Part shown: positions 34,632 through 43,741 of the stretch, piece by piece
Layout: every line of letters begins with the position of its first letter
How positions within the stretch are numbered: position 1 is the first letter of the stretch
DNA from: Bacillus sp. ISL-37
Lineage (GTDB): Bacteria > Bacillota > Bacilli > Bacillales > Cytobacillaceae
DNA length: 64,000 bases
Reading direction: 5' to 3'
NCBI RefSeq assembly: GCF_018613315.1
Contig: NZ_JAGGQL010000023.1
Span: forward strand, 1-64,000
Made by a program: the position numbers and the translations under genes
Notes under the pieces: generated by a model
Databases searched by the model: none
What the model saw: the letters and a program-made list of their open reading frames with translations, nothing else
What the model was told of the DNA's origin: nothing

Positions 34632-35055
34632 GCTAATCGTACCCTTATGCGGTCTTTCTCCTTCTCATAAGGGTACATTTACTGGCTAATCGTACCCTTA
34701 TGTGGCCTTTCTCCTTCTCATAAGGGTACATTTACTGGCTAATCGTACCCTTATGCGGTCTTTCTCCTTCTCATAAGGGTACATTTAATGGCTAATCGTA
34801 CCCTTATGTGGCCTTTCTCCTTCTCAAAAGGGTACATTTACTGGCTAATCGTACCCTTATGCGGTCTTTCTCCTTCTCATAAGGGTACTTTTACTGGCTA
34901 ATCGTACCCTTGTGTGGCCTTTCTCCTTCTCATAAGGGTACATTTACTGGCTAATCGTACCCTTATGCGGTCTTTCTCCTTCTCATAAGGGTACTTTTAC
35001 TGGCTAATCGTACCCTTATGCGGCTTTCCCCTCAGAATAAGGGTACATTTGCCAA
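34632..35055. repeat. eight-unit array of 53-bp hairpin repeats
   Basis: Units begin at 34632, 34685, 34738, 34791, 34844, 34897, 34950 and 35003, exactly 53 bp apart. Each carries GTACCCTTATG and CATAAGGGTAC around a 16-nt pyrimidine-rich loop. Units 1-7 alternate between loop variants GCGGTCT and GTGGCCT, so the array grew as a 106-bp dimer; the last unit is divergent. There is no unique spacer, so it is not CRISPR, and no reading frame runs through it. It fills the gap between the small membrane gene and proA. Confidence 0.92.
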
Positions 35056-35090
35056 CTAATCTTACTTTTCATCGCTTTCCTACATCCCAA

Positions 35091-35130
35091 AAAAAGGCCC
35101 TCCCCATCAATAACGACAAGGAAAGCCTTC
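35091..35130 (-). terminator. terminator of proBA
   Basis: On the minus strand AAGGC-CC and GG-GGGCCTT pair around a long loop and are followed by seven T, 30 nt past the proA stop. Confidence 0.5.
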
Positions 35131-35158
35131 TATCTCTTCTATAAAATTAGCTGTAGGC

Positions 35159-36424
35159 TTATCTAATTAACCCATCCCCAACCATAACATACTTGCGAGT
35201 AGTCAATGCCGGCAATCCCATTGGCCCTCTGGCATGGAGTTTCTGCGTAGAAATCCCAATTTCTGCACCAAATCCTAACGCTCCTCCATCTGTGAATCTA
35301 GTGGATGCGTTATGATAGAGCGCTGCGGCATCTACTAGCTGCAGGAACTTCTTTGCGTTCTCAGGATTTTCAGTAATGATCGCTTCTGAGTGTTTCGTGC
35401 CGTACTGGTCGATGTGCTCGATGGCTTCATCGATATCGTTAACAACCTTAACAGCAATGTCTAGGCTCAGGTATTCGTTTGCCCAGTCACTCTCGTTTGC
35501 AGGCATAACATTCGGCAGAACCGAAGCTGCGGCTTCGTCACCATGTACAGTAATCCCATTCTCCCGGAAAGCTGCAGCAAGCTGAGCATTGTTCTTCTCA
35601 AGCCATGCTTGATGAACAACAAGTGTTTCTGCCGCGTTGCAGACTGCCGGGCGGTCTGTTTTGGCGTTGATCATGATGCTGAGTGCTTTTTCGGTGTCAG
35701 CTTCTTCGTCGACATACAGGTGGCAGTTGCCTACTCCGGTTTCAAGCACTGGTACCGTTGCGTTTTCGACGACGGCTTTGATCAACGCTCCGCCTCCGCG
35801 TGGGATTAGGACGTCGATGTGCTCTTTCATTGTGAACAGTTGCTGCGTTGCTTCGCGGTCTGCTGTGGCGATAAACTGGATGGCGTCTTTTGGCACCTTT
35901 GTGTTTTCTAGTGCCTGGTGCATGATGTCGACGATGGCTTTGTTAGAGGACAATGCGGACGATCCGCCTTTTAAAATAATCGCATTTCCTGATTTGAGCG
36001 CCAGACCTGCGGCATCGACGGTTACATTCGGGCGCGCTTCGTAAATCATGCCGATGACGCCGAGCGGAACGCGGATTTCTTTTACATTGAGTCCGTTTTC
36101 CAGTGTCCAGTCTGAAAGGACGTCGCCGACTGGATCAGCATGCTCTGCCACCTGGCGCAACCCTTCAGCAAAGTCTGCGATTCGCTCTTGAGTAAGTGCC
36201 AGGCGATCCATGAATGCGTCCTCGAAGCCTTTTTCCTTACCGTTCAATAAATCCTTTTCGTTCTCCGCTAAAATTGCTTCATAATTATTATCCAGTGCGT
36301 CTGCCAGGATCAGCAGTGCCTCATTTTTTTCCTCAGTGGAAAGGATGCTTAGTTTTTTTGCTGCCTTTTTCGCTGCGATTGCTTGTTCCTCTACTGTCTT
36401 TGTTTGAGTCATTGTCAATGTCAT
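35159..36424 (-). CDS. proA: gamma-glutamyl phosphate reductase
   Basis: A 421-residue enzyme of proline synthesis that reduces gamma-glutamyl phosphate to glutamate semialdehyde with NADPH. It has the aldehyde-dehydrogenase fold: IGMIYEARPNVTVDAAGLALKSGNA near residue 120, VPVLETGVGNCHLYVD, and the catalytic-Cys region NAKTDRPAVCNAAETLVVH near residue 260. The C-terminal end GARGPMGLPALTTRKYV is recast here as HARGPMGLPALTT. ATG 36424 has AGGAGG 7 nt upstream. It lies 21 bp after proB, in the usual proBA operon. Confidence 0.95.
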   Translation of the reverse strand: MTLTMTQTKTVEEQAIAAKKAAKKLSILSTEEKNEALLILADALDNNYEAILAENEKDLLNGKEKGFEDAFMDRLALTQERIADFAEGLRQVAEHADPVGDVLSDWTLENGLNVKEIRVPLGVIGMIYEARPNVTVDAAGLALKSGNAIILKGGSSALSSNKAIVDIMHQALENTKVPKDAIQFIATADREATQQLFTMKEHIDVLIPRGGGALIKAVVENATVPVLETGVGNCHLYVDEEADTEKALSIMINAKTDRPAVCNAAETLVVHQAWLEKNNAQLAAAFRENGITVHGDEAAASVLPNVMPANESDWANEYLSLDIAVKVVNDIDEAIEHIDQYGTKHSEAIITENPENAKKFLQLVDAAALYHNASTRFTDGGALGFGAEIGISTQKLHARGPMGLPALTTRKYVMVGDGLIR

Positions 36425-36445
36425 CAAAACGCCTCCTGTATATTT

Positions 36446-37570
36446 TTAGACTGATACCGGCATTGCAAAATCACGTGAACAGACAAATGTGTCCTGTTCG
36501 ATTGCTTCTTTTGTTTCACGTTCTTCTTCAATAAGTGTCTCTTCCAATTTTCCGCTAGAATAATTGATTCGTCCGAGTCCGATTTCTTCTCCGTTTTCAT
36601 CCATCACTCGTACAACCGCTCCCTCTCCGAACCTTCCTTTTACCTGAAGGATGTCAGATGGGAGAATGTTTTTCCGATCTTCGATAACTGCCGTCTTTGA
36701 TTCTGGACTGATGATGACTTCACCCTCGGGTCCAGAATGGAACGCGATCCATTGCTGGTTGTTGTCGAGGTTGAAGCCTTCAGGATCCTGGTTGAAATAC
36801 GTTCCCTTTGCACTTCCGCTCACCGCTTTTACAAGGATATCCTTGCTGTCGGCCTTCCCTAAAAACGAATCGATACCGGATGCCATCGCAATTTTTACAG
36901 CGGAGATTTTCGATTTCATTCCGCCTGTACCGACCGCGCTACCGGAGCCGCCTGCTGCTGCTTCGATTTCAGGAGTAATTTCATGGACCTTATCAAGCAA
37001 CTTAGCGTCTGGGTTGCTGTTCGGATTAGCGTCATACAAGCCGTCGATATCGGAAAGAATGATCAGCTGGTCGGCCTCAATCAACGCGGCCACTTTCGCT
37101 GACAACGTGTCATTATCACCGAAACGAAGACGGTCGACCGTCACTGTGTCATTTTCATTGATGATCGGAATGATCCCTCTCTCCAACAAGACATTCAATG
37201 TATTTTTCATGTTGTTGTAGCGATTTTCATTTGCGAAATCGCTTCTCGTGATCAAAATCTGGGAAGCGACATACCCATGAGATAAAAACAGTTCTGAATA
37301 AGATTCCATTAATAGGCCCTGGCCGATCGAAGCGGCTGCCTGCTTTTCCGGCAATGAAGTCGGTCGTTGAATGCAGCCAAGCTTGCGGTACCCTGCTGCC
37401 ACTGCGCCTGATGAAACAACGGCCGTTTCATAGCCTGCATCCTTCAAGGCCACAATCTGGTTCGCCAGGTTCTCCAGCTTACGGCGGCTGATTTCCCCAT
37501 GCATACTTGTCAGCGAACTGCTGCCAATCTTAATTACAACTCTTTTTATCTTCTTATCTTGCTCTAACAT
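36446..37570 (-). CDS. proB: glutamate 5-kinase with PUA domain
   Basis: A 374-residue enzyme that phosphorylates glutamate, the first step of proline synthesis. The amino-acid-kinase domain (about 1-265) shows VVIKIGSSSLT, VVSSGAVAAGYRKLG, IINENDTVTVDRLRFGDNDTLSAKVA and GTGGMKSKISAVKIA. The C-terminal PUA domain (about 280-370) includes GRFGEGAVVRVMDENG. Start ATG 37570 follows AAGGAGG; a longer frame from 37615 precedes it. I looked for a T-box leader as in some Bacillus proline operons and found none of its conserved bulge upstream. Confidence 0.95.
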   Translation of the reverse strand: MLEQDKKIKRVVIKIGSSSLTSMHGEISRRKLENLANQIVALKDAGYETAVVSSGAVAAGYRKLGCIQRPTSLPEKQAAASIGQGLLMESYSELFLSHGYVASQILITRSDFANENRYNNMKNTLNVLLERGIIPIINENDTVTVDRLRFGDNDTLSAKVAALIEADQLIILSDIDGLYDANPNSNPDAKLLDKVHEITPEIEAAAGGSGSAVGTGGMKSKISAVKIAMASGIDSFLGKADSKDILVKAVSGSAKGTYFNQDPEGFNLDNNQQWIAFHSGPEGEVIISPESKTAVIEDRKNILPSDILQVKGRFGEGAVVRVMDENGEEIGLGRINYSSGKLEETLIEEERETKEAIEQDTFVCSRDFAMPVSV

Positions 37571-37985
37571 CCAATACCTCCTTGTGGATCTGTCTGCAAC
37601 AGAAGGAACAATCACTCATTCAAAAAGTGTTCGTATACCGTTCGTATTTTGCCAACGTTATTAATGGTAACATCCTCAATTATAGTTTCAAGGGATATCC
37701 TGCCATTCGTGAGCATATGGCCGAGATAGTGAATGGAAGCGGTAACATTTTGAAGATATGGTCCATTATATGAGGCTCATCATGGATGAGGATGTCTCAG
37801 GGGGAAATATGAGGGGATACGGACATTTGTTTTTTACATATCCAATAAAAAACGCTAAAAGCTCATTATGCCCTCAGCGTTTTTATAAATATTTACGATG
37901 AATGATTAGCCAAATTAGCAATATTGTTTTACGCCATACACGATCCATTTTTCCATGTGAACCCTGGAAATAAAAAGAGTTCTGA
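37571..37985. other. gap between proB and TnpB element
   Basis: A plus-strand frame ending at 37773 (NGNILNYSFKGYPAIREHMA, then a hydrophobic end) looks protein-like but has no start signal, and may be a remnant. Bases 37751-37790 resemble 39563-39602 around CATTATATGAGGCT, one on each side of the TnpB element. AAAAACGCT / AGCGTTTTT (37849-37884) could form a weak terminator. Confidence 0.35.
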
Positions 37986-38200
37986 TTGACACTCCCAAAG
38001 CTAAAGCATTGGGATTCTAAAGTACTAATGCGTCCTCAATTCATTTCTGCTTCGAACTAGCCTTCAGTTAAGGGGTGTGCCATCGCCCCATCCTGCTTCG
38101 TTTTACACACAATCAGTGCTTCTGTACCTAACAGGCTGTGTTACTTTTACCATAACACTAGTTTTTATGACGCCTTATGTTTCTTCTTTTTTGATAAACC
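37966..38200 (-). ncRNA. predicted omega RNA of TnpB with guide
   Basis: Downstream of tnpB, on the same strand, the right end closes with a GAATCCCAATGC / GCTTTGGGAG-type hairpin and GTGTCAA (37992-37986), a form typical of IS605/IS1341-type elements. By analogy with studied TnpB systems the scaffold would start in or near the tnpB 3' end, and the guide would be the next 16-20 nt, about 37985-37966, starting TCAGAACTC. The upstream boundary is approximate. Confidence 0.6.
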
Positions 38201-39256
38201 ACTAATAGCCTTTGAAATATTGATACTAGCATTTAAGTCAGCATGATTTTTGTAGCCACATTTCTTACATTTAAAAAACTGCCCATTTCGATTATTTTTA
38301 TGAACGTGACCGCATTTACACATTTTTGATGTATTTTGAGGATTTACATATTGAACTTCAATGCCTACAATTTTCGCTTTATATTCAATAAACTTTTGAA
38401 GTTGGTAATGTGCCCAAGAATGTAGGTTTCTACCTGCTTCTTTTTTGGATTTTACTGAGTGTCGAATTCCTGTCAAATCTTCCATTCGTATTAAACAAAC
38501 ACCGTTGCTTAATGCAAATTTGATAATTTGACGACTAATTTTATGGTTAACATCTTTCATCCACCGAGATTCTTTATCTTTTAACCCTTTGATTACATCC
38601 ATTTTTTTACTTTTCCCTAAAGTACGCCTTCTTGCAGCAAACCTCCTACGTATATATGCAGCTTCACCACCTTTAAAAAACAACGAATTTGTTCCAACAG
38701 CCGCAACTGCAAGATAGTTTAAGCCTAAATCGATACCCATTGTCTTCGGTTTTAAAGCTTCTTCTACTTTTGGCTTAATGACTTCGAAAGATATAGCTAT
38801 TGAGAAATACCAATGACCATTCTTCTCATAAAGTTCGGCTGTACCTTTTTTTGCTTCCCCATTTAATACTTTGTCAAGCCAGTGTTGTTGATATGCTTCT
38901 GCAATAACAGGAACACCTATCCGTTTTTCAAGAGTTGGAAAAGACACTTTATATAACCCATTTTCCTTTTCAATTTTGAAATTCTGATTGTTAAAACTAC
39001 ACCAAAAAGATCGAAAAACTTTCGCATGTTGATACTTCTTCTTTGATTTCACTAAACGAATCGTTTGATTAATAATTGCAGAAGGAAAAGTTTGAGTAGA
39101 ATACAACTTGAAATGTCGTGATGTTGCGGAATTCAATTCATTGTAATATAGCAACCAATTCGCAAATGAAGTATTAATTTCAGTCATTTGTCTATACATT
39201 TTTTTCTTATGTTCTGTCGGCTTCAATAACTCTACTTTTAAGGATATTGTTTCCAC
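38165..39256 (-). CDS. tnpB: TnpB RNA-guided nuclease
   Basis: A 363-residue IS200/IS605 TnpB. The RuvC catalytic triad is intact: Asp in TMGIDLGLNYLAVAA (about 175), Glu in IRMEDLTGIRHS (about 260) and Asp in NHADLNASINISKA (about 345). The zinc finger CKCGHVH...CKKCGYK lies between the last two. The N-terminal helical and beta-barrel region is complete, so the protein should be active. TnpB uses an omega RNA to cut DNA next to a TAM and helps retain the element. GTG 39256 is preceded by GGGAGGTG. A LexA-like box lies in its promoter. Confidence 0.92.
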   Translation of the reverse strand: METISLKVELLKPTEHKKKMYRQMTEINTSFANWLLYYNELNSATSRHFKLYSTQTFPSAIINQTIRLVKSKKKYQHAKVFRSFWCSFNNQNFKIEKENGLYKVSFPTLEKRIGVPVIAEAYQQHWLDKVLNGEAKKGTAELYEKNGHWYFSIAISFEVIKPKVEEALKPKTMGIDLGLNYLAVAAVGTNSLFFKGGEAAYIRRRFAARRRTLGKSKKMDVIKGLKDKESRWMKDVNHKISRQIIKFALSNGVCLIRMEDLTGIRHSVKSKKEAGRNLHSWAHYQLQKFIEYKAKIVGIEVQYVNPQNTSKMCKCGHVHKNNRNGQFFKCKKCGYKNHADLNASINISKAISGLSKKKKHKAS

Positions 39257-39279
39257 TAATTTTTCACCTCCCTAATAAT

Positions 39280-39309
39280 ATTTTACTACCAGGAACGTTT
39301 GTTCGTAAA
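39280..39309 (-). promoter_or_regulatory. tnpB promoter with LexA (SOS) box
   Basis: On the minus strand TTTACG (39309-39304) and TAAAAT (39285-39280) are 18 nt apart. Between them CGAACAAACGTTCC (39305-39292) matches the Bacillus LexA consensus CGAACRNRYGTTYC at every position, so SOS control of tnpB is predicted. Confidence 0.6.
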
Positions 39310-39894
39310 ATTTAAAAACCTTTCTTTTTAAATATAAGAGGCCATATTGACGGTTCATGCATCTCTTTATGGTTTTGAAATAAAAGAAGCCGTGGAGTTA
39401 GACTGGTATTTGTTCCATAGGTGGCATCTCTTTAATAGACATTTTTAATTGAGAGGTAAAAGAGAAACTCTAGTTTTTTAAAAAAGATAGAGAACTTTAG
39501 TGTCTCAGAAATCGAGTACTATCTCAATTATTGAAATTGATATTATCCGCCGTCCTATTCGGAAGATTTGTGCATTATATGAGGCTAATCATGCATGTGA
39601 TTGACTTAGGGACATATGAGGTATATCAAAAGTGTGAAGACAAGCCCACGAATATATTCAATAAAAATGCGTCCTATGTCAAAAAGACATGCAAAAGATA
39701 ACTCTTAGCTTTGATTGAGTACGGTTTTCAACTATGGCAAACTTATTACTCTTCAAAAACTAGATAAAACTGCATTAATCCTCCTACTTCCAAAAATAGA
39801 AAAAGTAACCTTACAAAACCTTAACATTCAATTTACAAAGTCTCTGTATACTGAATTTAATAGGTCGATAGTATCATAATTGGAGGTAATGATT
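39310..39894. other. gap between TnpB element and chemoreceptor
   Basis: No gene supported. It holds AT-rich sequence, the second CATTATATGAGGCT-like segment (39563-39602), where one frame reads RRPIRKICALYEANHACD as a possible gene remnant, and the leader of the chemoreceptor gene. Confidence 0.4.
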
Positions 39895-41583
39895 TTGAAG
39901 TTTACAACCAGGCTTTCCTCTTTCACCCTGGGCACCCGCCTGCTGCTCTTATTCGTCTCTCTTCTGATGATTTCGGTTGTCACCATGGGTGTCAGCTCGT
40001 ATATGAAAGCGAGGAATATGGCTGTGGAAACGGTCGAGCACCGCCTTGAAAGAGAAGCACAATTAATAGGATACATAGCCGAGAATTTGAAATTTGTTTA
40101 TGTCAGTGATGAAGAATATTTCAGGAAGCAGCTGGAAGCTAATGTCCGCTCACAGCAGAAAAAGCTTAAGGATGATGGAATTGTATCTGACTTCTTTTAT
40201 ATTAGTGATGGAAAAGCTGTTCCCTTCAATGTAAGCAAGAAGTCAGAGTATAATTTTTCTGCCAACCAGATTAAATCTATCCAACAGTCCAAGAACGGAG
40301 TGATCCATTCAGGATTCAATGGACAAGACTACACGATTGCTTTTAATGAAATGAAAGAAATTAACGGAATTTATGTCATCGTGATCCCGACCAGTACATA
40401 TATGGGGCCTGTTAATGAAATGGCCTTTTTTACAATCGTTGTCATCTTGATCAGTCTATTAGCTTCAACGATTATGATCAGCCTGTTTGTCAAAAAACTG
40501 ACGAAGCCTTTGAACGAGCTTAGAAACACAATGAAAAAGGTGCGTGATGGGCATCTTCAAAGTGCTCCTGACATAGATACCTCTATTCCGGAAATCAACT
40601 CATTGCAAAAAAGCTACAACAGCATGATTGAGCAGATGATGAAAATGGTTACGGAACTGACTGCAACGACAAAAGAGTTAGGCAATACCGGCAATGAGCT
40701 GAAGGATTCTTCCCAAAGCTCACTCGCAAGCAGTCAGCAGCTTGTCGCAGCAATCCATCTCGTGAAAACGGGAGCAGAACAAACCGCAGCCAGTTCAGAG
40801 ACAAGCGTTCGAAGCTTTACAGATATGAAGGACATGATTGAAGCCATGGTAACGAATATGGACAGTGTGTTCAGCAGTTCGGCCACTATGAATGCATCAG
40901 CCGTAAATGGCGAAAAAACCCTGGGTGAATTAATCTCAATGATTCACTCTTTTGAAACGGACTTCAAACAATTAGCCAATACAGTCCATAAGGTAAAAGA
41001 ATATTCGCATTCGATCACGAAGCTTGTTGGCATGGTAAAGGCGATTGCCGACCAGACAAAACTGCTCGCGCTCAATGCCTCGATTGAAGCAGCCCGTGCC
41101 GGGGAAGCTGGCAAAGGCTTTGCTGTTGTCGCGAATGAAGTCGGCAGCCTCGCCGAACAATCTGCGAAAACGGCTGAGGAAATAACCCAGGCCATTGGTA
41201 AAATGGAGAAGATTACGATTGGAGCAACAGCAGAATTTGATGAGATGCACTCAAAAATCAAAACAAACCTATCAATGGCAAGCAGCTCACAAACTTCCTT
41301 CGACGAACTGATGAGCGGGATTTCTGTCGTGAGCACCAAGCTCCACTCTATGCAAGGTGAATTGGAAAACCTTGAAAATACGCTCCCACAATTAGCTGAG
41401 GGAGCCGACAGCTTCCTGTCTGTCTCACAGGAAACCCTGGCAAGCGCAGAAGAAATGCTTCTAGCAAGCGAGGTTCAAGTCGAACAGATGGAAGCCACCG
41501 ATGAAATCGGTATCAAGCTGAATAGACTCGCCAAATCTTTATCCGAGATTACCAGCCAGTTCAGAATTGAAGGTAAAGCCTGA
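39895..41583 (+). CDS. methyl-accepting chemotaxis protein
   Basis: A 562-residue transmembrane chemoreceptor. Transmembrane helix 1 is at about 14-33, an extracellular single-Cache-like sensor follows, and helix 2 is at about 178-203 ([20 protein letters not shown]). A HAMP domain begins [15 protein letters not shown]. The cytoplasmic coiled-coil ends in the conserved tip [30 protein letters not shown], which binds CheW and CheA. The ligand is unknown. TTG 39895 is the likely start, 7 nt after GGAGG; the ATG at 39889 is too close to that site. Monocistronic. Confidence 0.9.
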   Translation: MKFTTRLSSFTLGTRLLLLFVSLLMISVVTMGVSSYMKARNMAVETVEHRLEREAQLIGYIAENLKFVYVSDEEYFRKQLEANVRSQQKKLKDDGIVSDFFYISDGKAVPFNVSKKSEYNFSANQIKSIQQSKNGVIHSGFNGQDYTIAFNEMKEINGIYVIVIPTSTYMGPVNEMAFFTIVVILISLLASTIMISLFVKKLTKPLNELRNTMKKVRDGHLQSAPDIDTSIPEINSLQKSYNSMIEQMMKMVTELTATTKELGNTGNELKDSSQSSLASSQQLVAAIHLVKTGAEQTAASSETSVRSFTDMKDMIEAMVTNMDSVFSSSATMNASAVNGEKTLGELISMIHSFETDFKQLANTVHKVKEYSHSITKLVGMVKAIADQTKLLALNASIEAARAGEAGKGFAVVANEVGSLAEQSAKTAEEITQAIGKMEKITIGATAEFDEMHSKIKTNLSMASSSQTSFDELMSGISVVSTKLHSMQGELENLENTLPQLAEGADSFLSVSQETLASAEEMLLASEVQVEQMEATDEIGIKLNRLAKSLSEITSQFRIEGKA

Positions 41584-41610
41584 TCCATTGCGGATCAGGC
41601 TTTTCTTTTT
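41578..41610 (+). terminator. terminator of chemoreceptor gene
   Basis: GCCTGATCC and GGATCAGGC pair around ATTGC and are followed by TTTTCTTTTT; the stem includes the stop codon. Confidence 0.85.
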
Positions 41611-41757
41611 CCAAAATAGCGGCAAAATTAGCCTAGCATGCAAGTTTTCTATATCGGTTAATTCTTCTTAAAAAAGTCTTAATAAATCACCTGCATCTTC
41701 TTAATATCCTCCATTTATTCTAGTGTTAATATGTTTAATCTAGAGGAGGATTCACGA

Positions 41758-41937
41758 ATGCAAAACAATCTTTCTACAGAAGAACAAGTGAAATTAAAAC
41801 ATTTGAAGTTACAATTAATGAATGCCCAAAACCCAAACGAACGCCATTCCATTCTGAAAGATATTGAACAATTGCTTAACAAAGCGAAGTATCGTAATCG
41901 ATTCATGTTGACATTAAAGGATAACGAGAATTTGTAA
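41758..41937 (+). CDS. small conserved-looking soluble protein
   Basis: A 59-residue, strongly helical and charged protein (STEEQVKLKHLKLQLMNAQN...ILKDIEQLLNKAKYRNRF). ATG 41758 lies 8 nt after AGGAGG, giving good start support; the frame from 41731 precedes it. No family recognised; the pattern resembles short helical-hairpin regulators of Bacillus, but this is only a resemblance. Confidence 0.65.
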   Translation: MQNNLSTEEQVKLKHLKLQLMNAQNPNERHSILKDIEQLLNKAKYRNRFMLTLKDNENL

Positions 41938-42033
41938 GTGTGATATTTCTTTTAAGGCTGGCCTCAATTAGAAAAAAAGTCACAAAGACATTCCCATTCG
42001 GGACCTTGCCTTGTTATTTTACACCATTTTTTC

Positions 42034-42060
42034 GGGACATGAGAACCGTCCCCATGTCCC
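42034..42060. repeat. dispersed palindrome, canonical form
   Basis: GGGACATG and CATGTCCC pair perfectly around AGAACCGTCCC. This is the cleanest 27-bp example of the family in the window. Confidence 0.8.
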
Positions 42061-42092
42061 TCATGTGCGAGTAAAGCGGACTAACGCAATAA

Positions 42093-42134
42093 AAAAACAA
42101 AGGAACCAATCTACCTGATTGGTTCCTTTGTTTC
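42093..42134. terminator. bidirectional terminator
   Basis: AAACAAAGGAACCAATC and GATTGGTTCCTTTGTTT pair around TACCT. It serves the SurA-like gene on the minus strand. Confidence 0.85.
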
Positions 42135-42149
42135 TTGTGAAATCCTTCC

Positions 42150-42848
42150 CTACGCCTTAAGGATTTTAATTTTATCTTCATTCTTTTTACGGAGTTCTTC
42201 AACCAGCTTGCTGATTTTCTCATCTTCTTTTCCTGAGAGAACTTGCTGCTCAAGCTGTGGTTTGATTTTCTCTAATTCTTCGGGCTCTTGTTCTTGGGCT
42301 TGTGCCATCTGTTTATATTGATCATACATAGCCTGGATTTCTTCGTCGGTTGCTTCTACCTTGCCAACCTTGCTGTCCAGATATTTATTGACTGTCATTT
42401 GTTTTTTCAGCTGGCCCTTGAGTTCTTTTTCAGTCATTTCGTTCTGTTTTAGTGTGTCTTCGAACTGTTTTTCATCTTCAAAGTTACCTTTTATCTTTTC
42501 GAGCTCTGCATCGACTTCTTTATCTTCAATCGAGATGCCGTCCTTCTCAGCTGTCTGGAGAAGCAGCTCTGCATTAATCATTTGATCCAGAACCGACTTT
42601 TCCAGTTCTTCCTTCTGTTTTTCGTCCATCTGATCCACCGGCATGCCCTGTTGTTCATAATTTGCTTTCATGACGTCCAATTCTTTCTCAAAATCCTGTT
42701 TTGAAATCCCTTTGCCATCTACAGTTGCAACCATATCTTCTTTATTTTCTTTCTCAGTATCCCCTTTTGAGCTATCATTGCTGCATGCGCCAAGCACAAG
42801 GACAGCCACGCTCAATAAAAGAATTCCTGTTAAAATGCGCTTCATCAT
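42150..42848 (-). CDS. SurA-N-like lipoprotein (PrsA-related)
   Basis: A 232-residue lipoprotein. The signal peptide ends in the lipobox VLVLGACSND, with the lipidated Cys about 22. The rest is the helical SurA N-terminal chaperone domain (VATVDGKGISKQDFEKELD, MINAELLLQTAEKDGISIEDKEVDAELEKI). The parvulin isomerase domain of PrsA is absent, so it is probably a holdase for exported proteins at the outer membrane face. ATG 42848 is chosen, 10 nt after AGGGG; an alternative ATG follows immediately. Monocistronic. Confidence 0.88.
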   Translation of the reverse strand: MMKRILTGILLLSVAVLVLGACSNDSSKGDTEKENKEDMVATVDGKGISKQDFEKELDVMKANYEQQGMPVDQMDEKQKEELEKSVLDQMINAELLLQTAEKDGISIEDKEVDAELEKIKGNFEDEKQFEDTLKQNEMTEKELKGQLKKQMTVNKYLDSKVGKVEATDEEIQAMYDQYKQMAQAQEQEPEELEKIKPQLEQQVLSGKEDEKISKLVEELRKKNEDKIKILKA

Positions 42849-43020
42849 AAAAATAAAATCCCCTTTCACTTAACTTGTCCGTCATATTATCACATTCTTC
42901 GGATTAAAAGGGAAGTTTTTAGGAATTGTTATCAGATTGAAATATATTAAGTGAGAAATCGGTACATAAATCCAATCACAGAAAAACTATATGATCCAAT
43001 CCGCCACTAAGAGAAAAAAT

Positions 43021-43045
43021 AAGCACAGGGAACGTCCCCGCGCTT
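43021..43045. repeat. dispersed palindrome, AAGC arms
   Basis: AAGCAC-AGGGA and TCCCC-GCGCTT pair around ACG with mismatches. It abuts the Uma2 gene remnant exactly. Confidence 0.65.
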
Positions 43046-43090
43046 CAATGAAATATGCTTTTCTGGTGAGCTCATGACCTCACCCTTCCC
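43043..43090 (-). pseudogene. Uma2 gene 5' remnant
   Basis: The ribosome binding site and first codons (ATG at 43075, MSSPEKHISLK) match the start of the intact Uma2 gene at 15756 (MSLPEEKRISLDE), including the identical AAGGGTGAGGTCATGAGC. After eleven codons the sequence passes directly into a dispersed palindrome. The remaining 170 codons are missing. Nothing else is recognised in 42849-43189. Confidence 0.7.
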
Positions 43091-43189
43091 GCTTTTTTAT
43101 AATTATATTATATACACTCAAAATTCTCCAAGAGTCATAAGGGTAAGAAAAATGCCCTCAGCGCTTCAACATTAAGAATGGGTAAGGAT

Positions 43190-43693
43190 TTAATGATTCC
43201 CCACTACCCTGCTTCTTCTTTCCAATATGACTGTATCACGCCATACCCCATCCATCTTTCCAATCCGCTCCCGTCGTCCCATTTCCCGGAAGCCAAAGTT
43301 TTTATGTAGTTTAATACTGCCTGCGTTTTCAGGAAAAATGCTAGATTGTAATGTCCAAAAGCCATTCTGCTCACTTAAATCAATCAAGGATTTTAAAAGT
43401 AAACTGCCAATCCTCTTACCATTATGTTTTTGACTGACATACACACTAACTTCTCCAACACCCGCATATACACTCCTGCTTGATACAGGACTTAACGCAG
43501 CCCACCCCACAACTTCCTCTTCTGTACGCGCGACAATCCGACATTCCGCATCATGACCGGAATCCCATCCCTCCCAGGAGGGTGCCTCCTTTTGGAAAGT
43601 TGCATGTCCAGTAGCAATTCCTGCAAGGTAGATTGCTCGTACCGCTTCCCAATCATCCGAACGCATTTTTTCTATTTTAATAGAACCTTCCAT
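43190..43693 (-). CDS. GNAT acetyltransferase, phosphinothricin type
   Basis: A 167-residue GNAT enzyme of the phosphinothricin/methionine sulfoximine acetyltransferase group. IYLAGIATGHATFQKEAPSWEGWD is the N-terminal signature of the group. VSVYVSQKHNGKRIGSLLLKSLID carries the acetyl-CoA loop, and SIKLHKNFGFREMGRRERIGK the motif B region. It may detoxify glutamine-synthetase inhibitors or acetylate methionine sulfone. ATG 43693 is chosen, 5 nt after AAGGTGG; a longer frame starts at 43729. Confidence 0.85.
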   Translation of the reverse strand: MEGSIKIEKMRSDDWEAVRAIYLAGIATGHATFQKEAPSWEGWDSGHDAECRIVARTEEEVVGWAALSPVSSRSVYAGVGEVSVYVSQKHNGKRIGSLLLKSLIDLSEQNGFWTLQSSIFPENAGSIKLHKNFGFREMGRRERIGKMDGVWRDTVILERRSRVVGNH

Positions 43694-43741
43694 CTTGTCC
43701 ACCTTGTCTTCCTTGATAAAAGTAAGCACATCTTGTCAGAT

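Larger units (their letters stand above)
37986..39309 (-). mobile_element. IS605/IS1341-type element, TnpB only
   Basis: The element consists of tnpB, a right end with the GTGTCAA terminus, and an upstream region with promoter-like boxes. No TnpA (Y1 transposase) gene is present, so it must be mobilised in trans or be retained for another role. The left boundary is not defined by sequence and is set at the promoter. Confidence 0.6.

Noticed and set aside
34632-35055. CRISPR array
   Set aside because: The whole 53-bp period is repeated, including the loop; there are no unique spacers and no cas genes.
37571-37660. T-box leader for proBA
   Set aside because: No conserved T-box bulge or competing terminator/antiterminator could be seen upstream of proB.
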